11,469 nucleotides of DNA, taken from positions 1-11,469 of the forward strand of contig JAUXQA010000011.1 of NCBI GenBank assembly GCA_030683195.1, written 5' to 3'. The notes beneath the pieces are model-generated. The model was not told where the DNA came from. It made no database searches and worked only from the letters and a program-made list of their open reading frames with translations. The DNA comes from Rhodoferax sp. Its GTDB lineage: Bacteria > Pseudomonadota > Gammaproteobacteria > Burkholderiales > Burkholderiaceae_C. This document shows, one piece after another, positions 7,514-11,469 of this stretch (position 1 is its first letter; every line of letters begins with the position of its first letter). The translations under genes and the position numbers were made by a program.

Positions 7514-9087
7514 ACCTGACGCGGCAATTGAAATCGCCCGACTACGTCCCGCAGGTCATTCGCCTGATCTTGCAGGCTCTTCGCCGCAGCAGCCGATTCC
7601 TCCACTACCGCCGCATTTTGCTGGGTCATTTGATCCAGTCGATTCACTGACACATTGATATCGGCCATGTTGTTGCTTTGTTCGCGGCTGCCTGATGTGA
7701 TCTGACCGAGCGCCTGCGTCACATGGTTGACGGAGTCAACGATGCTCCTCATGGTGTCGCGTGCCTTGCTGACCTTGTCTGTGCCGCGCTTGACTTTGGC
7801 GGCTGAAGAACCCATCAAAGATTTGATCTCCCGGGCCGCCACAGCAGACCGGTTGGCCAGCGTGCGCACCTCGGCTGCGACCACCGCAAACCCGCGTCCT
7901 TGATCGCCCGCGCGAGCGGCCTCGACGGCGGCATTCAGAGCCAGGATGTTGGTTTGAAAGGCAATGCTGTCGATGACGCCCGTGATGTCCATGATCTGAC
8001 GTGACGAGTCGTTGATGTCACTCATCGTCTGCATGACCTCCGACATGACCGCGCTGCCGTCAGAGGCCAGCAAGGCAGCCGATTGGGCCAAGGATTCCCC
8101 TCGGGATGCGGCTTCCAGCGAGGCGCGCATGGTGGCGGTCACTTCTTCTACCGAGGCTGCTGTCAGTTGCAAAAATGAGGCTGACATCTCGGTTCGGTTG
8201 GCGAAATCAAAGTTGGCTTCTGCAATCTGCGCGGAACCATCGGCCACGCTTTGGCTGGCCCTCTGGACCTCTGAGACCATGGCGTTCAAGGACGCCTGCA
8301 TTCGGCCGAGGGCCACGAGCAACCGTCCAGCCTCATCGCGGTCGTGTCCGTCAATCGGTGCGGTCAGGTCCAGTGCCGCGACCCGGTTGGCTGTTGCCAC
8401 GGCTTGCTGAATGGGGCGTGTGATGCTGCGGACCAACCACGCTGACAGCAGGCTGCCCATCAGCAATGCAGACCCACCGAACAAGACCAGGCCCCAACGC
8501 GCATGCTCACTTGACTCACTGATACTTAAAACTGACGCATCAATTGTTGTGCGCCGCGATGCCTCCAATTGGGCTACAGCCTGCTGCAAGGCCAGCGCTG
8601 CGGGCGTGAAGGTTTGTGTTACCACGTGATCGATCTTTGACGTCAGGCCGCCATCCCGTGCTGCTGTCAACGCTTCAAAGGCGCTGAGGAACCGGCGATT
8701 GGCTTCCCGCATGCGATTGAAAATCATCTTGTCGGCAGGGGTGATCAGCAGACCTTGCAGTCGGCTCAACAGGGTGTCGATTTGGGTCGCTGTCTGCTGG
8801 ATCTCGGGCGTCAACACATCGCCCACCTGAGGTTCCGAGCTGAGTGCCAACGCTTTGGCGCGTGAAATGTTGACTGAAATGTGGCGGCTCAGCTCAGTGG
8901 CGATGCGCTCAGTGGCCATGTCGTCATCAACCATTCGGCCTGTTTCGGTGGAGACCCTCATCAAAGACCAAAATCCAAGGGCAGAGCCAAGCAAGGCCAC
9001 AGACAGAACCAGTAGCATGGTGCCCATGATTCGTCGCGAAAAAGACCTTGAAGTACCCGTGTTCGGGATGACGGCATTGAGCAACAT
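7498..9087 (-). CDS. Methyl-accepting chemotaxis protein
   Basis: Transmembrane chemoreceptor that controls the CheA kinase through CheW. With the ATG at 9087 it has 529 residues. Order: short cytoplasmic tail, TM1 (about 21-43), periplasmic helical sensor (about 45-195, four-helix-bundle style), TM2 (about 198-219), HAMP (about 220-272), then the signalling coiled coil. The hairpin tip is IDSIAFQTNILALNAAVEAA (372-391), continuing ARAGDQGRGFAVVAAEVR, the near-invariant CheA/CheW contact region. No NWETF-type CheR/CheB pentapeptide ends the protein. A GTG at 9111 would add eight residues but has no spaced ribosome-binding site; I prefer the ATG, which has only a weak AAGAGA upstream. It is a single gene convergent with the metal transporter and divergent from slyX, with no che genes nearby. 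The ligand cannot be told. Confidence 0.93.
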   Translation of the reverse strand: MLLNAVIPNTGTSRSFSRRIMGTMLLVLSVALLGSALGFWSLMRVSTETGRMVDDDMATERIATELSRHISVNISRAKALALSSEPQVGDVLTPEIQQTATQIDTLLSRLQGLLITPADKMIFNRMREANRRFLSAFEALTAARDGGLTSKIDHVVTQTFTPAALALQQAVAQLEASRRTTIDASVLSISESSEHARWGLVLFGGSALLMGSLLSAWLVRSITRPIQQAVATANRVAALDLTAPIDGHDRDEAGRLLVALGRMQASLNAMVSEVQRASQSVADGSAQIAEANFDFANRTEMSASFLQLTAASVEEVTATMRASLEAASRGESLAQSAALLASDGSAVMSEVMQTMSDINDSSRQIMDITGVIDSIAFQTNILALNAAVEAARAGDQGRGFAVVAAEVRTLANRSAVAAREIKSLMGSSAAKVKRGTDKVSKARDTMRSIVDSVNHVTQALGQITSGSREQSNNMADINVSVNRLDQMTQQNAAVVEESAAAAKSLQDQANDLRDVVGRFQLPRQVLALG

Positions 9088-9198
9088 CGATGAATATCTC
9101 TTTTGAAACACCCTCGTATTGTTTGTCGGTGGTGTGACTGAGATGTGACGAGCGAGTCGATTGGTCTGGGCGCGCCTGAGTTCAGTTCAAATGGGGGG

Positions 9199-9426
9199 AT
9201 GACACATGCCACCCATCCTGACGCCATCGACGACCGCCTGACCGAGCTTGAGATCAAGGCCAGCTTCTCGGAAGACCTGCTGGACCAACTCAACCTCATC
9301 ATCGTGCGCCAGCAGCAACAAATTGACCAACTCATCCGTGAACTGGGTCACCTGCGCCAGCTCAGCGCCGACAACAGCTTGGGCGGCCCCCGCAACCTAA
9401 CGGAAGATTTGCCACCCCACTATTGA
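9199..9426 (+). CDS. slyX: SlyX family protein
   Basis: Small cytoplasmic coiled-coil protein of the SlyX family, whose role remains unclear. The 75 residues from ATG 9199 match the family size (E. coli SlyX is 72). The pattern is typical: DDRLTELEIKASFSEDLLDQ (11-30), then a Gln-rich heptad stretch (IIVRQQQQIDQL) and the conserved C-terminal PPHY. An upstream GTG at 9145 in the same frame would add 18 residues unlike the family, so I start at the ATG, although the run of G bases before it is too close to be a standard ribosome-binding site. It is divergent from the chemotaxis gene, and its stop is 10 bases from the end of the convergent unknown gene. Confidence 0.9.
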   Translation: MTHATHPDAIDDRLTELEIKASFSEDLLDQLNLIIVRQQQQIDQLIRELGHLRQLSADNSLGGPRNLTEDLPPHY

Positions 9427-9436
9427 AAATTTGGCT

Positions 9437-9817
9437 CTATTGCCAGGCCGGTTGTCTTGGTGCCATCAATTTGCCATGGGGCAGTGTGCCCAACCGGCGG
9501 AACAGGCTGCGGCAGTAGCCGGTGATTTGCAGGCACTTGTTGATTTCGTCTACGGGCAAGGGGCCCGACACCACCACGATGTCATTGGCGCTGTCCAGCG
9601 AGCCCGCAGCGCGCAGACGACGGCGTGCCGAGGTGGCCCAGGAGTGAATGCGCGTGGGGCTGCCATGCTCGTGCAACACGCCGGTACTGGCGTCAAAGGC
9701 GATGGCGACGGTGTCGGTCTTGAGTCGCAGGCGGTGCTCCCCGGTGACAGTGCTGGCCGGGGTGCTCAGGTCGTATAAATGGTAGTTGCCCTGTTTGAGT
9801 TGGTATTGCAAAGCCAT
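9437..9817 (-). CDS. Hypothetical protein, 126 residues
   Basis: I do not recognise this family. The start is well supported: GAGGAG (9823-9828 on the minus strand) lies 5 bases before the ATG. The 126 residues have no signal peptide and no membrane helix. The first half alternates polar and hydrophobic residues (RLRLKTDTVAIAFD, about 29-42), suggesting beta-strands, followed by an Arg-rich segment ATSARRRLRAAG (61-72), a hydrophobic strand DIVVVSGPLP (79-88), and a Cys-containing helical stretch NKCLQITGYCRSLFRRL (93-109). The tail is Pro-rich. It lies downstream of the E2-acyl carrier operon on the same strand, 219 bases away, so it could be read from that transcript or from its own promoter. 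A cytoplasmic location is inferred. Confidence 0.72.
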   Translation of the reverse strand: MALQYQLKQGNYHLYDLSTPASTVTGEHRLRLKTDTVAIAFDASTGVLHEHGSPTRIHSWATSARRRLRAAGSLDSANDIVVVSGPLPVDEINKCLQITGYCRSLFRRLGTLPHGKLMAPRQPAWQ

Positions 9818-9822
9818 GAAAT

Positions 9823-9828
9823 CTCCTC
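9823..9828 (-). promoter_or_regulatory. Ribosome-binding site of the 126-residue protein
   Basis: GAGGAG on the minus strand, 5 bases before the ATG at 9817. It is the main reason to accept this unknown frame as a gene. Confidence 0.7.
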
Positions 9829-9970
9829 GTTGGGCCGTATTCTGGAGCGCCAGCGCTGGATGCTAAAGCCGAAAAAGAGCCTGAAAACCAGACTTGCTTC
9901 TTGAGCCTGCGCAGCGCCAGACGTCACTTTGGGTGCCTGGACCGAGCCTTGAAGCACTTTAAACACAAAT

Positions 9971-9982
9971 ATTTGATCAAAT
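9971..9982. repeat. Perfect 12-bp palindrome ATTTGATCAAAT
   Basis: A perfect AT-rich inverted repeat with a central GATC, in the spacer upstream of the 126-residue gene. It could be an operator or part of an interspersed element; nothing in the sequence decides. Confidence 0.55.
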
Positions 9983-9984
9983 CG

Positions 9985-10000
9985 GCCGCCTGGCCGGCGG
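9985..10000 (-). terminator. Possible GC-rich terminator hairpin after the E2-acyl carrier operon
   Basis: On the minus strand CCGCC-GGCCA-GGCGG forms a 5-bp GC stem with a 5-base loop, about 36 bases past the acyl carrier stop codon. What follows (CCGATTTGATC) has only a short T run, so this is a weak candidate. It may instead be part of the palindromic spacer element. Confidence 0.25.
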
Positions 10001-10009
10001 TTCAATTGC

Positions 10010-10025
10010 TTTGATAGCTATCAAA
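10010..10025. repeat. Perfect 16-bp palindrome TTTGATAGCTATCAAA
   Basis: Perfect self-complementary sequence 11 bases past the acyl carrier stop codon. From memory, palindromes with a TTGATAGCTATCAA core recur between genes in Comamonadaceae, so this may be a copy of a short interspersed repeat. That link is recollection and was not tested here. Confidence 0.6.
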
Positions 10026-10036
10026 ATATTAATGTT

Positions 10037-10294
10037 TTAGGGCAGGTCCACGCGGGCCTGCAAGTAGTTCAACACATCGTCCAGGCACACCAGCCCCGCG
10101 TAGTCCGACTCCGGGATGTTCACGCCCATATGCTCATGCAGACTCACCAAAAAATTGAGCCAGTCCATGGAATCCAGGTCCACCTGCTGGCGCAGGGGCC
10201 GATTGGGGACGAGCGTGGCGGGATCAACCTCGGGTGCGATGGAGCACAGCAGGGCGAGTACGGTGTCGGTGAGTTTTTGTCGATCCGGTGTCAT
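10037..10294 (-). CDS. Stand-alone acyl carrier protein linked to an E2 subunit
   Basis: Small phosphopantetheine-binding protein of 85 residues. The attachment site is Ser42 in VDLDSMDWLNFL, with Met in place of the more usual Leu after the serine; the following HMGVNIPESDYAGLVCLDDVLNYL matches helices II to IV of carrier proteins. The start is the ATG at 10294, which overlaps the stop of the upstream E2 gene (ATGA), so translation is very probably coupled. A longer open frame upstream is the shadow of the E2 gene and is rejected. It is unlike housekeeping AcpP (about 78 residues, GADSLD motif) and is not beside fatty-acid synthesis genes. The likely role is to accept or present an acyl group connected with the 2-oxoacid dehydrogenase; that role is inferred, while the fold assignment is firm. 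Confidence 0.88.
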   Translation of the reverse strand: MTPDRQKLTDTVLALLCSIAPEVDPATLVPNRPLRQQVDLDSMDWLNFLVSLHEHMGVNIPESDYAGLVCLDDVLNYLQARVDLP

Positions 10295-11469
10295 GGGGAG
10301 GCTCTCAATAGGGTTGGGGCCGGCGTGGCGGGGTCGTCCAGCGTGTACGGTTGCTGCAGCACCTCGCGCAGTTCGGCCAGAAAAAGGGCGCCCCGGTGGC
10401 CGTCCGAGGCGCGGTGGTCTGCGGCCAGGGTGGCGCACAGCAGGGGCACGGCCACCAACTGGCCTGACTCGACCCATGGGCGCATGGCGATCTGGCCCAG
10501 ACCCACCAGCGCCACTTGCGGCGGGTAGATCACGCCCAACACCGACTGCACGCTTTGCTCGCCCAGATTGGTCACGGTGATGGTGGGGTCACTCATCTCT
10601 GAGCTGCGCAGCGACCCGGCGCGGGCCCGTCTGACCAGATCGGCCAGTTCGCGCATGAGTTGGGCGAGTGGTTTGGTGTCGACATCGTGCAGGGCCGGGG
10701 CCACCAAGCCGCCGCCGCGCAAGGAGATGGCCACGCCCGCATGCACTGGGGCGCTGGGCGTGAAGTGGCCTGCCTCGTAAAACCCATTGAGTTCAGGCGT
10801 GCGCTGCAGTGCGCGTGCTACGGCCTTGAGCAAGAGGGCCGCCGACAGGATGCGCTCGGTGATGGGCAGCCCGGCGTTGTGCTCTTGCAGCCAATTCAGC
10901 GCTCGGACCATCGGGATGGTCTCTGAGAGGTAATAGTGCGGAATCTCGCGTTTGGAGCGGCTCATCGCGGCGGCGATGGCTTTGCGCATTTCCCTTTGGC
11001 GGTCGGTGGCTGTGGGTGGCGCTGATGTCTGGGTTGTCTGGGCCACGGCCGTCGCCGGGTGCGCACGAGACTGCGCTGCAGCTTCAATGTCGGCCAAGGT
11101 GACCGAGCCCTGGGCGCCACTGCCTTGCACAGCATCGTGGTCGATGCCCAGCGCTTTGGCGCGTTGGCGTGCTGCCGGCGAGACTAGGTGACGCGCTGGC
11201 GTGGTCGCGGGTTGGAAAGTTGGGGGCGGCGCTGCCTGAGGTGTTGGCGATACAGGAGCAGGTGCCAAGGCGGGCATGGGCACTGGTGAGGGTTGTGTTG
11301 CAATGGCATCCTGAGGCACCGGGGCTGTTTCGCCGGGCGCCAGCACATGGGCCAACACCGTGCCCACCGGCACCTTTTCGCCGGGCTGCACCAGCAAGGC
11401 GTGCAGCACGCCCTCTTGCCAAATCTCCACGTCCACCGCAGCCTTGGAGGTGTCGACCACCGCCACCAC
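10291..11469 (-). CDS. 2-oxoacid dehydrogenase E2 acyltransferase (5' end beyond window)
   Basis: Dihydrolipoyl acyltransferase core subunit of a pyruvate- or branched-chain-type dehydrogenase complex. The frame runs off the window edge, so the first part of the lipoyl domain is missing; 392 residues are visible. Order, counted from the edge: lipoyl domain with the lipoyl lysine in DTSKAAVDVE (Lys9), an Ala/Pro-rich linker (about 45-93), a peripheral subunit-binding domain (VSPAARQRAKALGID to VTLADIEAAA, about 96-132), a second linker, and the catalytic domain (about 158-375) with TVTNLG and the active-site DHRASDG (His352, Asp356). All key residues are present, so it should be active. The genes for E1 are expected just upstream, outside the window. 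Its stop overlaps the start of the acyl carrier gene. The substrate 2-oxoacid cannot be told from the E2 alone. Confidence 0.92.
   Translation of the reverse strand: MVAVVDTSKAAVDVEIWQEGVLHALLVQPGEKVPVGTVLAHVLAPGETAPVPQDAIATQPSPVPMPALAPAPVSPTPQAAPPPTFQPATTPARHLVSPAARQRAKALGIDHDAVQGSGAQGSVTLADIEAAAQSRAHPATAVAQTTQTSAPPTATDRQREMRKAIAAAMSRSKREIPHYYLSETIPMVRALNWLQEHNAGLPITERILSAALLLKAVARALQRTPELNGFYEAGHFTPSAPVHAGVAISLRGGGLVAPALHDVDTKPLAQLMRELADLVRRARAGSLRSSEMSDPTITVTNLGEQSVQSVLGVIYPPQVALVGLGQIAMRPWVESGQLVAVPLLCATLAADHRASDGHRGALFLAELREVLQQPYTLDDPATPAPTLLRASP

Noticed and set aside
9088..9111. GTG start adding eight residues to the chemotaxis protein
   Set aside because: No spaced ribosome-binding site; it cannot be fully excluded, but the ATG at 9087 is preferred.
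9145..9198. GTG start giving an 18-residue longer SlyX
   Set aside because: The added residues do not resemble SlyX and the ATG at 9199 gives the usual family length.
9112..9198. Flagellar sigma-28 promoter for the chemotaxis gene
   Set aside because: A CCGACAA stretch on the minus strand vaguely resembles the -10 element, but there is no TAAA-type -35 at the right distance.
10295..10477. N-terminal extension of the acyl carrier protein
   Set aside because: The extension is Pro/Arg/Gly-rich out-of-frame reading of the E2 gene; the ATG at 10294 overlapping the E2 stop gives a standard carrier length.
1..11469. Pho boxes, CRISPR arrays, tRNA or rRNA genes, insertion sequences
   Set aside because: I saw no tandem CTGTCAT-like Pho box in intergenic DNA (the pstS promoter is outside the window), no spaced direct repeats, no RNA gene and no transposase or terminal inverted repeats.

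Overview
The window looks like chromosomal DNA of a betaproteobacterium, most likely a Comamonadaceae member (Rhodoferax/Polaromonas/Acidovorax-like). This rests on three things: the single pst-phoU-phoB-phoR cluster that is usual in Betaproteobacteria, the protein flavour (PhoR with a short two-helix N-terminus, SlyX ending in PPHY), and the moderately high G+C. The genus is inferred, since nothing here is a decisive marker.

Layout. (1) Positions 1-6448, + strand: a near-complete phosphate-starvation cluster, pstS (5' end cut by the window edge), pstC, pstA, pstB, phoU, phoB, phoR. It is tightly packed, with ATGA stop/start overlaps at pstC-pstA and phoU-phoB, and the phoU ribosome-binding site overlaps the pstB stop codon. 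PstSCAB imports phosphate, PhoU relays transporter status, and PhoR/PhoB switch the regulon; any Pho box would lie upstream of pstS, outside the window. (2) 6414-7472, + strand: a CorA-superfamily, ZntB-like metal transporter gene whose reading frame overlaps the end of phoR, so it is probably the tail of the same transcript. (3) 7498-9087, - strand: a methyl-accepting chemotaxis protein, convergent with the transporter. (4) 9199-9426, + strand: slyX, divergent from the chemotaxis gene. (5) 9437-9817, - strand: a 126-residue protein I do not recognise, with a good ribosome-binding site. (6) 9818-10036: a 219-base gap holding two perfect palindromes and a GC-rich inverted repeat. (7) 10037-11469, - strand: the end of an operon in which a lipoyl-dependent 2-oxoacid dehydrogenase E2 subunit (5' end outside the window) overlaps by ATGA a small stand-alone acyl carrier protein.

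Most of the window is ordinary core metabolism and signalling. The item most worth following is the E2-acyl carrier protein pair. An E2 normally hands its acyl group to coenzyme A, and a translationally coupled carrier protein suggests that the group may instead, or also, be passed to a protein-bound phosphopantetheine. Secondary items are the metal transporter attached to the Pho operon, the unknown 126-residue protein, and the palindromic spacer.
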